A DNA stretch of 33,099 bases from Chloroflexota bacterium (GTDB taxonomy: Bacteria > Chloroflexota > UBA6077), in NCBI GenBank assembly GCA_021845945.1, contig JAJZRD010000017.1, forward strand, positions 1 through 33,099, given 5' to 3'. The position numbers were made by a program, and so were the translations under genes. The notes under the pieces were generated by a model, which saw only the letters and a list, made by a program, of their open reading frames with translations, was not told where the DNA came from and did no database searches. Positions 1 to 8,883 of the stretch are shown one piece after another; position 1 is the first letter of the stretch; the number at the start of each line of letters is the position of its first letter.

Positions 1-27
1 AAGTAAGAATGTTGAAGAGGACGGGGA

Positions 28-738
28 GTGAAGGCGCCAGTCATATGCATTGACGGTCCCGCCGCGTCGGGGAAGACTACCATCGCCAAGATCCTGGCCG
101 AAAGGCTGGTGTACTTCTATTTGGATACCGGGGTGCTGTACCGGGCTATCACCTGGGTGGCTCTCCAGCGGGGTATCTCCCCGTCCGATGGGGAGACGCT
201 GGCCAAGCTGGCCGGCGATACGACCATAGAGGTGAAGGCTGCCCCGCCTGGCGACCCGCGCCAAACGGTGGTCCTGGCCGACGGCGACGACGTATCGCTG
301 GCGATCCGCACCCCTCAGGTCGACGCCAACGTCTCCGAAGTCTCGGCCCATCCCGACGTTCGTACTGCCCTGATCGATGTCCAGCGCTCGGTGGCCGACA
401 AGGGCGGGGTGATCCTGGCAGGGAGGGACGCGGGAACGGTGGTGTGGCCGGGGGCCGAGGTGAAGCTGTTCCTGGTGGCCAGCGAGGAAGAGAGGGCGAG
501 GCGCCGCCAGAAGCAGGCGGAGGCCCAGGGGATGAAGGTCGACTTCGACACGGTCTTGGCCGAGCTGCGGCGCCGCGATGCGTACGATAGCGGACGGGCC
601 GTAGCCCCCCTCAAGGCCGCGACCGATGCCATCGTCGTCGACACGACCTCCATGACCATCGAGCAGGTCGTCGACAAGGTGCTGGAGCTGTTTCAGCAGA
701 AGACAGGCGTGCACGTTGCCCCCTCCGGCGGCGCCTAG
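28..738 (+). CDS. cmk: Cytidylate kinase
   Basis: Phosphorylates CMP and dCMP with ATP in pyrimidine nucleotide salvage and synthesis in the cytoplasm. The 236-residue protein has the usual length. A P-loop GPAASGKT lies at residues 10-17, followed by DTGVLYRA (family form DTGAMYRA). The AGRDAGTVVWPGA segment and the RRRDAYDSGR...APLKAATDAIVVDTT block form the CMP-binding and lid regions of the family. The start is GTG at 28, preceded by AGAGG about 7 bases upstream. plsC follows after 14 bases, a cmk-plsC pairing common in Gram-positive-type genomes, so the two are probably co-transcribed. A slightly extended C-terminus (HVAPSGGA) is unremarkable. Identification is secure. Confidence 0.97.
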   Translation: MKAPVICIDGPAASGKTTIAKILAERLVYFYLDTGVLYRAITWVALQRGISPSDGETLAKLAGDTTIEVKAAPPGDPRQTVVLADGDDVSLAIRTPQVDANVSEVSAHPDVRTALIDVQRSVADKGGVILAGRDAGTVVWPGAEVKLFLVASEEERARRRQKQAEAQGMKVDFDTVLAELRRRDAYDSGRAVAPLKAATDAIVVDTTSMTIEQVVDKVLELFQQKTGVHVAPSGGA

Positions 739-752
739 GGAAATCTGCCCAA

Positions 753-1385
753 ATGTTCTACAGCTTTGCCTGCACGGGCGTCCGGTTGCTGTTGTGGTTG
801 CTCACCCGATGTGTGGTGGAAGGGCTGGAGAACGTTCCCTCCGCGGGACCCTTCCTGCTGGTGTCCAACCACCTCAGCATAATAGATCCCCCCTCTCTGG
901 GAGCCCTGCTGCCCCGGCGCGTCACCTTCATGGCCAAGGAAGAGGCCTTCCGCGACCCGCTGCTGGGCCGCGTAGTCCGCTGGTACGGAGCATTCGCCGT
1001 GAAGAGGGGCCAGCCGGATCGCCAGGCCCTGCGGACCGCGACGGCCGTGCTGAAGGGCGGAGGGGTCGTGGGCATGTTCCCCGAGGGTACCCGCAGCAAG
1101 ACGGGGAGGCTGAACAAGGCCTTCGCCGGCTCTGCCCTGGTCGCCCACATGGCGAAGGCGCCGATCCTTCCGGTGGCCATCACCGGCACGGAGCGGATCA
1201 AGGGCCCCTTCTCCCTGTTGACAAGGCCGGCCATCACCCTTCGGGTGGGGAAGCCTTTTACCCTGGAGCGGGGCGAGGGTGACAGGGGAGACCTGGACAC
1301 CATGACCGCTTCCATGATGGCGAGGATCGCGGCCCTCCTTCCCGAGGAGCGGCGCGGGTTCTACGCCGACGCGGTGGAAGGGTAG
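753..1385 (+). CDS. plsC: 1-acyl-sn-glycerol-3-phosphate acyltransferase
   Basis: Transfers an acyl chain to lysophosphatidic acid to make phosphatidic acid at the inner face of the membrane. The 210-aa protein starts with a hydrophobic stretch (residues about 5-20). It carries the acyltransferase motif NHLSIIDP with the catalytic pair H40 and D45 (HX4D), and the glycerol-phosphate-binding motif FPEGTRS at residues 109-115. A conserved LPVAITGTE-type segment follows. The start is the ATG at 753, 14 bases after cmk, with AGGGA upstream at somewhat long spacing. It is likely part of one operon with cmk and the DUF512 gene. Related acyltransferases of other specificity share these motifs, so the exact acceptor is inferred from family and context. 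Confidence 0.92.
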   Translation: MFYSFACTGVRLLLWLLTRCVVEGLENVPSAGPFLLVSNHLSIIDPPSLGALLPRRVTFMAKEEAFRDPLLGRVVRWYGAFAVKRGQPDRQALRTATAVLKGGGVVGMFPEGTRSKTGRLNKAFAGSALVAHMAKAPILPVAITGTERIKGPFSLLTRPAITLRVGKPFTLERGEGDRGDLDTMTASMMARIAALLPEERRGFYADAVEG

Positions 1386-1404
1386 TGAATCTATCGACCC
1401 CGGG

Positions 1405-2742
1405 ATGGGAAGGCACGTGGAGTATCGAGAGAGCGAGGGCGGTTTGGTCACTGCGGTGGCCGATGGCAGCGTAGCGGATGCGATCGGGATTCGCGCGGGC
1501 GACCGGGTGCTGACGCTGGACGGGCTGCGAGTTGCCGACGTTATCGACTACCGGTTCTGGTCGGACGCGCCGGATCTGACCGTGAGCTTCGAGCGAGAGG
1601 GGGAGGAGCACGAGGTTCGGGTTGCGAAGGAGTGGGACGAGGAGCTGGGGATCGAGTTCGATAGCCCGGTCTTCGACGGGATCCGAAGATGCCGCAACAA
1701 CTGCACCTTCTGCTTCGTGAAGAACCTGCCCCGCGGCCTGCGGAAGACACTTTACATAAAGGACGACGACTACCGGCTTTCGTTCCTCTATGGGAACTTC
1801 ATAACCCTCAGCAATTTGACCGCTGCGGACCTGGATCGCATCGAGCAGCAGCGGCTCAGCCCGCTCTACGTTTCGGTTCATGCCACCGAGAGGGGGTTGC
1901 GGAACCGGCTGATGGGGGCGGAAGCAGCCGACATCCTCGAGCAGATCGACGACCTGGGACGGCGGAAGATCCAGATCAACGCTCAGGTGGTTCTCTGCCC
2001 GGGATTCAACGACGGGGCGAGTCTGGAGCGCACGATCGACGACCTGGCGGAGCGGCAGGAGACCGTGATCTCGGTGGCGGTGGTCCCGGTGGGGCTCACG
2101 CGCTTCTATCGAGGGACCGGGGTGCGAGGCTACACGCCGGAGGAGGCCCGCGCCGTGGTAGAGCAGGTTTCCTTCAGGCAGAGGCTCTTCCGGAGAGATC
2201 TGGGGAGGAGCTTCGTTCACCTGGGCGACGAGTTCTACAGCATGACGGGAAAGCCGGTACCGGCTGCCGTCTGGTACGACGGGTACCCCCAGTTGGACAA
2301 TGGCGTGGGTTTGGTACGTCGATTGCTTTCCTCGTGGGCCAACTGCAGACGTCGGTTGCCGGCCGCTGCGCCGGGCCGGCGGCGAGTGGGGTGGATCTGC
2401 GGCCGCTCGGCGTACCCCACCTTGCAGCGGCTCGCCAACGACATGAACCGTGTGGACGGACTCAGGGTTGAGGTGTGTGCGGTGGCTAACGAGTTCTTTG
2501 GAGCGGGCGTCACCGTATCGGGATTGCTGACGGGCTCGGACGTCTCCCCCGTGCTGAGGGAGAAGGCGATGGATGGCTGGATCATCCCCAGGGTGATGTT
2601 CGACAGCTCGGGAGAGCGGACCCTCGACGGCATGACCCTGGCCGAGATCAGCCGGGATGCCTCCGGCCCCGTCGGGGTGGGCGCCACGGCGCGTGACCTG
2701 TTGGAACTCAGTTTATATGGGAGTGCGGCATGTGCGGGATAG
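1405..2742 (+). CDS. DUF512 protein: PDZ domain plus radical-SAM-like Fe-S domain
   Basis: A 445-aa protein of the DUF512/TIGR03279 type. Residues about 10-70 form a PDZ-like domain (GSVADAIGIRAGDRVLTLDG). A cysteine cluster CRNNCTFC follows at C96, C100 and C103, the CX3CX2C signature of radical SAM enzymes, leading into FVKNLPRGLRKTLYIKDDDYR. The C-terminal half is the DUF512 domain. The reaction is unknown; in other bacteria the gene often sits beside the GTPase gene der, but der is absent here. The start used is ATG 1405, which lacks a clear ribosome binding site. GTG 1417, four codons later and preceded by GGAAGG, is an alternative. The 3' end overlaps glmS by 13 bases, so the two are translationally linked. 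The family call is firm, the function is not. Confidence 0.88.
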   Translation: MGRHVEYRESEGGLVTAVADGSVADAIGIRAGDRVLTLDGLRVADVIDYRFWSDAPDLTVSFEREGEEHEVRVAKEWDEELGIEFDSPVFDGIRRCRNNCTFCFVKNLPRGLRKTLYIKDDDYRLSFLYGNFITLSNLTAADLDRIEQQRLSPLYVSVHATERGLRNRLMGAEAADILEQIDDLGRRKIQINAQVVLCPGFNDGASLERTIDDLAERQETVISVAVVPVGLTRFYRGTGVRGYTPEEARAVVEQVSFRQRLFRRDLGRSFVHLGDEFYSMTGKPVPAAVWYDGYPQLDNGVGLVRRLLSSWANCRRRLPAAAPGRRRVGWICGRSAYPTLQRLANDMNRVDGLRVEVCAVANEFFGAGVTVSGLLTGSDVSPVLREKAMDGWIIPRVMFDSSGERTLDGMTLAEISRDASGPVGVGATARDLLELSLYGSAACAG

Positions 2743-4583
2743 TCGGCTACGTGGGTAGTTCACAGGTGCTGCCGATCCTGATGGACGGACTGCGTCGTCT
2801 GGAGTACCGGGGTTACGATTCCGCGGGCGTGGCGGTGATCACGCCGAATGGAGATCTGTCGATCCACAGGGCCGCTGGGAAGCTGCTCAACCTGGCGAAG
2901 GAGCTGAGCGATTCCGGCCCCGAGGGTACCGTGGGGATCGGCCACACCCGGTGGGCGACCCACGGCCGGCCTTCGACGGAGAACGCGCACCCCCACACCG
3001 ACTGCACCGGGCGATTGTGTGTCGTCCACAACGGCATCATCGAGAACTTCGCCACCCTTCGGCGGGGCCTCCTGGAGAGGGGCCACCAGTTCTACAGCGA
3101 GACCGATACCGAGGTGCTGGCCCACCTGATCGAGGATGAGCTGTCCCGGCTGGAGCGGCTGGGGGAGGACGGCACCCGGTCGAGGCTGGTTACCGCCGTG
3201 CGTCTCGCCCTGGCGCAAGTTCGCGGCGCCTACGCCATCGCGGTGTTGAGCCTCGACGAGCCCAGGTCCGTGGTGGGCGCCAGGCAGAGTGCCCCGCTGA
3301 TAGTCGGTCTTGGGGACGAGGAGAACTACCTGGCCTCGGATATCCCCGCGCTGCTCTCCAGGACCCGCCGGGTCGTCCGGCTGGGCGAGGGAGAGATCGC
3401 CCACTTGACCCCAACAGGGGTGTCGGTCTGGGATCCGGCGGGCCAGCGAGTCGACGCTCAGCCGGTGCGGATCGAATGGGATCAGACCGCGGCGGAGAAG
3501 GGCGGGTACCCTCACTTCGTGCTGAAGGAGATCAACGAGCAGCCCGAGGCGGTGCGCAACGCCCTCATGGGGCGGCTGGGGCAGCGGGACGGCCTGCTGG
3601 CGGAGGTGGCACACCTGGAGCTCTCCGCGATCGACCGCATCGTCATGACCGCCTGTGGCACCTCCTCCTACGCCTGCATGATCGCCAAGTACGCCTTCGA
3701 GGAGTGGAGCCGCCTGCCGGTAGAGGTGGCTATCGCCTCGGAATTCCGGTACGCCGAGCCCTATCTGGACGAGCACACCCTGTTCATCGCCGTGACCCAG
3801 TCCGGCGAGACCGCCGATACCCTGGCCGCCTTCGAGCAGGCCAGGGCCCACGGCGCGAAGACGGTGGCTATCACCAACTCGGTCGGCAGCGCCATCACGG
3901 TTGGAGCCGACGCGGTCCTTTACCTCCAGGTCGGACCTGAGATCGGGGTGGTCGCCACCAAGACCTTCACCGGCCAGCTGGCGGTGCTGATGCTGCTGGG
4001 GGTTCACATCGCACGGGTCCGGGGCACCATGAGCTCGGAGGAGGCCGAGGCGGTCGTGGCTCAGCTGGCCTCCGCGCCGGAGGCCATAGAGCAGGCCCTG
4101 AAGACCAACGACGAGGCGGCTCGCATCGCCTATTCCGTGGCCAACGTGGCTCACCTGCTGTTCCTGGGCCGTGGCGTGGGCTACCCCACCGCCATGGAGG
4201 GCGCCCTCAAGCTGAAGGAGATCAGCTACATCCACGCTGAGGGCTACCCGGCCGGCGAGTTGAAGCACGGGCCCATCGCGCTGCTGGATCCCTCGATGCC
4301 GATCCTCGCCGTGGCGACCCAGTCTCGGACCTACGAGAAGATGGTGAGCAACATCCAGGAGGTCAAGGCTCGGGGCGCACGGGTTATCGCCATCGCCTCC
4401 GAGGGCGACGAGGAGATCAGGCAGCACGTCGACGAGCTGATCTACGTGCCACGGGTGCCGGAGCTGATCTCACCCTTCGTCAACGTTGTCCCGATGCAGC
4501 TGTTCAGCTACTACGCGGCAGTGAGTCGCGGCTGCGACGTGGATCAGCCGAGGAACCTCGCGAAGAGCGTCACCGTCGAGTAG
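2730..4583 (+). CDS. glmS: Glutamine-fructose-6-phosphate aminotransferase (isomerizing)
   Basis: Makes glucosamine-6-phosphate from fructose-6-phosphate and glutamine, the entry step to UDP-GlcNAc for peptidoglycan and surface glycans. The 617-aa protein begins MCGIVGYVG, so Cys2 is the N-terminal nucleophile. The glutaminase domain (about 2-225) shows RWATHG, HNGIIENF and SETDTEV. Two SIS sugar-isomerase domains follow: the first (about 295-430) has TACGTSSYA and SQSGETADT, the second (about 465-605) has GRGVGYPTAMEGALKLKE. The protein ends in the typical DQPRNLAKSVTVE tail. The start codon lies inside the end of the upstream DUF512 gene, with TGGGAG about 7 bases before it. There is no room for a glmS ribozyme leader. 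Confidence 0.97.
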   Translation: MCGIVGYVGSSQVLPILMDGLRRLEYRGYDSAGVAVITPNGDLSIHRAAGKLLNLAKELSDSGPEGTVGIGHTRWATHGRPSTENAHPHTDCTGRLCVVHNGIIENFATLRRGLLERGHQFYSETDTEVLAHLIEDELSRLERLGEDGTRSRLVTAVRLALAQVRGAYAIAVLSLDEPRSVVGARQSAPLIVGLGDEENYLASDIPALLSRTRRVVRLGEGEIAHLTPTGVSVWDPAGQRVDAQPVRIEWDQTAAEKGGYPHFVLKEINEQPEAVRNALMGRLGQRDGLLAEVAHLELSAIDRIVMTACGTSSYACMIAKYAFEEWSRLPVEVAIASEFRYAEPYLDEHTLFIAVTQSGETADTLAAFEQARAHGAKTVAITNSVGSAITVGADAVLYLQVGPEIGVVATKTFTGQLAVLMLLGVHIARVRGTMSSEEAEAVVAQLASAPEAIEQALKTNDEAARIAYSVANVAHLLFLGRGVGYPTAMEGALKLKEISYIHAEGYPAGELKHGPIALLDPSMPILAVATQSRTYEKMVSNIQEVKARGARVIAIASEGDEEIRQHVDELIYVPRVPELISPFVNVVPMQLFSYYAAVSRGCDVDQPRNLAKSVTVE

Positions 4584-4633
4584 ATGGATCTTCGGCCACC
4601 TGAGCACTTGATTGGCTAGGGGGGATCCCCGCT

Positions 4634-5812
4634 GTGCGAATCGCCGTCGTGGGCAACTTCGGGCTGACCGGCAAACAGACGATGGCCGTCAGGGCGCTGC
4701 CCCTCGCCGAGGCCCTCGCCACCCGTGGACACTCCGTCTGCGCGGCGCTCCCCATCCGCCGGTCGGATGACCATGGGGGGCCCGCTGAGCAGAACGGGGT
4801 TCGGCTGAAGTACGCCGGTCGGGGTCCACGCGTACCCGGTCTTAGCCATATCTGGCAGCTGCTTATCCTGGCACACTTCGCCTGGCACTGGCATCCCGAG
4901 GTCCTCTACTGCTTCAAGCCTATCGCCTACTCGGGTGGGGTGCTCTCCCTCTTCTGGTGGTTGCGGCGGCTGGGTCTCTATCGCGGGAGGCTCGTGCTGG
5001 ATACCGACGACTGGGAGGGGGACGGTGGCTGGAACGATCGGCAGCCCTTCCCCTGGTGGCTGAAGCGCTTCGTCGCCCGGCAGGAGCGGTGGTCGCTGCG
5101 CCACGCGGACCTGGTCACCGTCGCCAGTCGGGCGCTGCTAGAGCGCACCCGGCAGGTGGGAGCGCAGCGGACCCTCTACCTTCCGAACGCTCCGGCCGCG
5201 TCTTCCCCCGGGCTGGTGGCCCCGGCCGATCCGAATCTGCGCTCCCGACTGGGGCTGGAGGGCCGGCCAGTCGTGCTCCTCTACACCAGGTTCTTCGAGT
5301 TCGGCACCGGGCGGCTGATGGATTGCTTCCAGGAGATCCTGCGGGCGATCCCGGACACGGTGCTGCTGGTGGTGGGCCAGGGGCTCGAGGGCGAGGAGAC
5401 GGAGCTGCGACGTCAGGCGGCCGATCGGGGGGTGGCGGGCCAGGTAGTGCTGGCGGGATGGCTGCCCCCGGATCAGGTGGCCGGCTACTTCCGGGCAGCC
5501 GACGTGGCCCTCTACCCCCTGGACGACACCCTGTTGAATCGGACCAAGTGCCCGGTAAAGCTGCTGGACCTCCTGGTGGCCGGGGTGGCCGTGGTGGCAG
5601 ACCGGGTGGGGCAGGCCGCGGAGTACGTGGAGGACGGCAGCACCGGGCTCCTGGTGGCCTCCGACGACCGGCAGGCCATGGCACGGGCCACGGTGGAGCT
5701 GTTGCAGGACCCCCGGCGTCGGGCGGCCCTGGGGGAGGCGGCGCGAGCCGAGGCTCGGGTCCGATGGCGGTGGGATCTCTGGGCGAAGGAGCTGGAGGAG
5801 GCGCTCCCCTAG
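4634..5812 (+). CDS. GT4-family glycosyltransferase (GT-B fold)
   Basis: A 392-aa glycosyltransferase of the group 1/GT4 type, transferring a sugar from a nucleotide donor. The N-terminal Rossmann-like half opens with RIAVVGNFGLTGKQ and contains an LDTDDWEGDGG acidic stretch. The C-terminal half carries the donor-binding region: LLYTRFFEFG, LLVVGQGLEGEE, the GWLPPDQVAGYFRAADVALYP segment, then CPVKLLDLLVAGVAVVADRVGQAAEYVEDG. The expected E-X7-E motif is not in its classic form. The start is GTG 4634, 50 bases after glmS. The gene ends tail-to-tail with scpA, the two stop codons overlapping at a CCTAGG palindrome. Acceptor and sugar cannot be told from the sequence. Confidence 0.85.
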   Translation: MRIAVVGNFGLTGKQTMAVRALPLAEALATRGHSVCAALPIRRSDDHGGPAEQNGVRLKYAGRGPRVPGLSHIWQLLILAHFAWHWHPEVLYCFKPIAYSGGVLSLFWWLRRLGLYRGRLVLDTDDWEGDGGWNDRQPFPWWLKRFVARQERWSLRHADLVTVASRALLERTRQVGAQRTLYLPNAPAASSPGLVAPADPNLRSRLGLEGRPVVLLYTRFFEFGTGRLMDCFQEILRAIPDTVLLVVGQGLEGEETELRRQAADRGVAGQVVLAGWLPPDQVAGYFRAADVALYPLDDTLLNRTKCPVKLLDLLVAGVAVVADRVGQAAEYVEDGSTGLLVASDDRQAMARATVELLQDPRRRAALGEAARAEARVRWRWDLWAKELEEALP

Positions 5813-6567
5813 GCCCCCTCGGCCGGCAGCAGGGAGAGGCGGATCTCGCCGAAAGCGGCGTCCTGGGCCGCCGCGATAACACCCCGGCGCAGCATCTCCA
5901 GGATGGCCAGGAAGGTGGCCACGATCTCCGCGACGGTGCATCCCCCCACCTCCGAGAAGATGGCGTAGCTCCGGGAGGCCAGAAGGTCCACCAGAAAGGC
6001 GATCCGGTCCTGCACGGAGACCCTCGGGGCCAGTTCCAGCGTCCGCCCCTCTTGCCGGAGGGCCTTCATCATCCGCACCATGGCGTCCCTGAGGGCGTCG
6101 GGCGGGGTCGGCGCCAGGGGGGGCTCGGGTCGGGCGGCCGTCTCCAGGGGCTGGCGGGTGTGGCTGCGGCGTCCGCTCTCCTCCAGCTGCCGCAGCTGCT
6201 CCGCGGCGTCCCTGAAGATCCGATACTCCAGCAGCCGCTGCTGCAGCTCGGCGGCCACGTCCGTTTCCTCTTCCGGCACGGGCGCCGCGGAGGGGAGTAG
6301 CTCCCTCGACTTGATCAGCAGCAACTTTGCCGCGATCACCAGGAAGTCGGCCAGCAGGTCCGGGTCCAGGCCGACCATGCTCCGCATTCGCTCCAGGTAC
6401 TGTTCGGCTACCTCCGCGAGGCTCACCTCGGCGATCGGCAGCCGGCGCTTTTCGATCAGCTCCAGCAACAGGGCCAGAGGTCCGGAAAAGGCGGGCGTAG
6501 CCAGCTCCAGGTCGATGGAGGGCCTCACTACGCTCAGTATCGGTTGCTGAAGGGCGACTGCTGACAC
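5809..6567 (-). CDS. scpA: Segregation and condensation protein A (kleisin)
   Basis: ScpA is the kleisin subunit of the SMC-ScpAB condensin that compacts and segregates the chromosome. The 252-aa protein has the N-terminal kleisin signature FSGPLALLLELIEKRRLPIAEVSLAEVAEQYLERM in overall form, then ADFLVIAAKLLLIKSRELLP. A polar linker and a winged-helix C-terminus (SEVGGCTVAEIVATFLAILEMLRRG) follow. The start is GTG 6565-6567; an in-frame TAG lies a few codons upstream. AGGAG is only 2 bases before the GTG, so GTG at residue 14 is a fallback start. It is the last gene downstream of the trp operon, separated from trpA by a 144-base gap holding a REP-like palindrome. No scpB is present in the window. 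Confidence 0.93.
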   Translation of the reverse strand: MSAVALQQPILSVVRPSIDLELATPAFSGPLALLLELIEKRRLPIAEVSLAEVAEQYLERMRSMVGLDPDLLADFLVIAAKLLLIKSRELLPSAAPVPEEETDVAAELQQRLLEYRIFRDAAEQLRQLEESGRRSHTRQPLETAARPEPPLAPTPPDALRDAMVRMMKALRQEGRTLELAPRVSVQDRIAFLVDLLASRSYAIFSEVGGCTVAEIVATFLAILEMLRRGVIAAAQDAAFGEIRLSLLPAEGA

Positions 6568-6601
6568 AACTCCTGCCTGCGACTACTGATGGAAGCGTCT
6601 T

Positions 6602-6672
6602 GTAGTGACGACTTTAGTCGTTCGTACCCCTTCTCCGTGGGATGGAGAGCGAACGACTGAAGTCGTTACTAC
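6602..6672. repeat. REP-like inverted pair (GTAG + ACGACT hairpins) between trpA and scpA
   Basis: A 71-bp imperfect palindrome. The left end reads GTAGTGACGACTTTAGTCGT and the right end is its inverted counterpart with 2 mismatches over about 23 bases. Each end is itself a small hairpin (ACGACT, 2-nt loop, AGTCGT) preceded by GTAG on its own strand. A third small stem (TCTCC/GGAGA) sits in the middle. The layout is that of a bipartite REP pair. In RNA from the trp operon it would form a long stem between trpA and scpA, which could affect processing or read-through. Confidence 0.85.
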
Positions 6673-6711
6673 AGCGTCCTCCACCTGGCGGTCGACGCTC
6701 CCAAATGGCTG

Positions 6712-7557
6712 CTACCCTCTGCCCGCGTCACCGTTACCGGCTACAACGGTTTCGGGTCTACCCGCTGCACCCCGGCAAGCCGACTTCAGCTCGGCCACGA
6801 ACTGGCCCGCGGCCTGGGCCCCTCGCAGTGGCTCCCGGTCGATCCGGTCCAGCAACGCGCTGGCCACCACCACGCCGTCCGCGAAGGCTGTGACGGCCCG
6901 CACCTGGTCGGGCGAGGAGATCCCGAAGCCGACCACGGCGGGCAGGGTGGTCGCGCGTCTCACCCGATCCACGAGGTGGTCTACCCCCTGGGGCAGCCGG
7001 CTGCGAGCACCCGTGACCCCCTTCAACGACACGCAGTAGATGAAGCCGGAGGCGCCCCGGGCAATGGTCTCGATCCTCTCGTCGGGACTGGTTGGAGCGA
7101 CCATCCCGACGACTGCCACTCCGGCATCGCCGCAAGCCCGACCCAGGGCGCCGGTTTCCTCGACCGGCAGGTCCGGAACGATCAGCCCGTCCACACCGGC
7201 GGCGGCGGCCTCCCGGGCAAACGTCGCTTCCCCCAGACGCAGCAGAGGATTGCAGTAGCTCATCAGAACCAGGGGAACGGAGACGCGGTCGCGAACGGAG
7301 GCGACCATCTCCAGCACCCGGCGGAGGCTCACATCTCCTTGAAGCGCACGTTGGCTCGCTCGCTGCAGCGTCGCACCGTCGGCCAGCGGGTCGGAGAAGG
7401 GGATGCCCAGCTCCACCAGATCCGCACCGGCGGAAACTATAGCATAAAGAAGCTCCTTTGTGACCTCAAGAGAGGGATATCCCGCCATCAAGTAGGGGAT
7501 GAGAGCGGCCTCCCCTCGCGAGCGCAGCCGCTCGAATGTATCGTCGATCCTTCCCAT
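6712..7557 (-). CDS. trpA: Tryptophan synthase alpha chain
   Basis: Cleaves indole-3-glycerol phosphate to indole and glyceraldehyde-3-phosphate within the alpha2-beta2 tryptophan synthase. The 281-aa TIM-barrel protein has the catalytic ELGIPFSDPLADG motif with E49 and D60, the same numbering as in well-studied enzymes. It also has SYCNPLLRLG, VDGLIVPDLPVEE and FGISSPDQV. The start is ATG 7557, which has a strong GGAGGAG about 4 bases upstream; the reading frame stays open 18 codons further but without support. It lies 57 bases after trpB. The C-terminal extension past LKSACRG is low in conservation. It is the last biosynthetic gene of the operon. Confidence 0.96.
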   Translation of the reverse strand: MGRIDDTFERLRSRGEAALIPYLMAGYPSLEVTKELLYAIVSAGADLVELGIPFSDPLADGATLQRASQRALQGDVSLRRVLEMVASVRDRVSVPLVLMSYCNPLLRLGEATFAREAAAAGVDGLIVPDLPVEETGALGRACGDAGVAVVGMVAPTSPDERIETIARGASGFIYCVSLKGVTGARSRLPQGVDHLVDRVRRATTLPAVVGFGISSPDQVRAVTAFADGVVVASALLDRIDREPLRGAQAAGQFVAELKSACRGAAGRPETVVAGNGDAGRG

Positions 7558-7614
7558 GGGGCTCCTCCATCCAGCCATCGATGTTGGCCGAACCTCACTA
7601 CGGGTTCGCATGCT

Positions 7615-8883
7615 TCACGGCACCATCCCCAACGGCCTGCTGTGGGGAGCATGGCCAGGCCCGTTGCGCGATCTCGTCGCCTCACTGTAGATGTCCAGGT
7701 CCTTGTCGCCTCGCCCCGAGAGGTTGACCAGGACCAGGTCGTCGGCCTCGGCTCGGGCGGAGAGCTCGCAGGCGACCGCCACGGCGTGGGCGGACTCCAT
7801 GGCGGGGATGATCCCCTCCAGACGGCTCAGCAGCTCGAAGGCCTCCAGGGCCTGGCGGTCGTCGGCGGTCACGTACTGGGCGCGACCGCTGGTGTGGAGG
7901 AAGGCGTGCTCCGGGCCCACTCCGGGGTAATCCAGCCCCGCCGATATGCTGTGGGTGGTGGCTATCTGCCCGTCTTCGTCCTGAAGGACGAAGCTCCTAG
8001 CTCCGTGCAGAACCCCCGGCTGCCCCCGGACGAGGGTAGCGGCGTGCTGGCCCAGCCCCTCACCCCGGCCGCCGGCCTCGACGCCCACCAGCCGCACGGC
8101 GGTATCTCGCAGGAAGGGATAGAACATCCCCGCCGCGTTGCTGCCACCACCAACGCAAGCCACCACCTGGCCGGGCAGCCGGCCGAGCTGCTCCAGGCAC
8201 TGCTGGCGCGCCTCTCGGCCGATCACCGACTGGAAGTCCCTGACCATGCCGGGGTAGGGATGGGGTCCCACCACCGAGCCCAGCATGTAGTAGCTGCTGT
8301 CGACGTTGGTGACCCAGTCGCGCATGGCCTCGTTGATGGCATCTTTCAGGGTCCTGCTGCCGGAGGCCACCGGGACCACCTGTGCACCCAGGAGCCTCAT
8401 CCTGAGGACGTTCAGCGACTGCCGCGCCACGTCCTCCTCCCCCATGTAGACCACGCAGTCGAGGCCGAAGCGGGCGCACACTGTGGCGGCTGCCACCCCG
8501 TGCTGGCCCGCTCCCGTCTCCGCGATGATCCGTTTCTTCCCCATACGAACGGCCAGCAGCGCCTGCCCCAGGGCGTTGTTGATCTTGTGGGCGCCTGTGT
8601 GGGCCAGGTCCTCCCTTTTCAACAGGATGGGAGCCCGTCCCCGCTCGGCCGTGAGCCGCTCGGCCGCATAGAGAGGGGTGGGGCGTCCGCTGTAGCTTTT
8701 CTCCAGCCGCCCCAGCTCCCGCTGAAAGGCCGGGTCGCTTCGGGCCTCCTCGTAGGCGGCCTCCAACTCGGCCAGGGCGCTCATCAGCACCTCGGGCACG
8801 TACTGGCCGCCGAAGGGCCCGAAGCTGCCTGGTCTTTGATCCGGCGCGACGGCCAGTTTCGGCGAGCTATCCGACGTGGTCAT
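7615..8883 (-). CDS. trpB: Tryptophan synthase beta chain
   Basis: PLP enzyme joining indole and serine to make tryptophan, partner of TrpA. The 422-aa protein has [11 protein letters not shown] near the N-terminus, [17 protein letters not shown] with the PLP-binding Lys at residue 100, and ETGAGQHG. The phosphate loop [13 protein letters not shown] and the C-terminal LSGRGDKD follow; this is the TrpB1 type. The start is ATG 8883 with AGGGGG about 8 bases upstream. It overlaps the end of trpF by 17 bases, indicating translational coupling. The last 20 or so residues ([18 protein letters not shown]) form a short tail beyond the conserved core. Confidence 0.97.
   Translation of the reverse strand: MTTSDSSPKLAVAPDQRPGSFGPFGGQYVPEVLMSALAELEAAYEEARSDPAFQRELGRLEKSYSGRPTPLYAAERLTAERGRAPILLKREDLAHTGAHKINNALGQALLAVRMGKKRIIAETGAGQHGVAAATVCARFGLDCVVYMGEEDVARQSLNVLRMRLLGAQVVPVASGSRTLKDAINEAMRDWVTNVDSSYYMLGSVVGPHPYPGMVRDFQSVIGREARQQCLEQLGRLPGQVVACVGGGSNAAGMFYPFLRDTAVRLVGVEAGGRGEGLGQHAATLVRGQPGVLHGARSFVLQDEDGQIATTHSISAGLDYPGVGPEHAFLHTSGRAQYVTADDRQALEAFELLSRLEGIIPAMESAHAVAVACELSARAEADDLVLVNLSGRGDKDLDIYSEATRSRNGPGHAPHSRPLGMVP

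Noticed and set aside
2700..2730. glmS ribozyme upstream of glmS
   Set aside because: The glmS start overlaps the previous coding region by 13 bases, so there is no leader, and no ribozyme core was seen.
2760..4427. 555-aa open frame antisense to glmS
   Set aside because: It lies wholly opposite a certain gene, is rich in Gly, His, Gln and Arg as expected for antisense of GC-rich DNA, and shows no recognisable domain.
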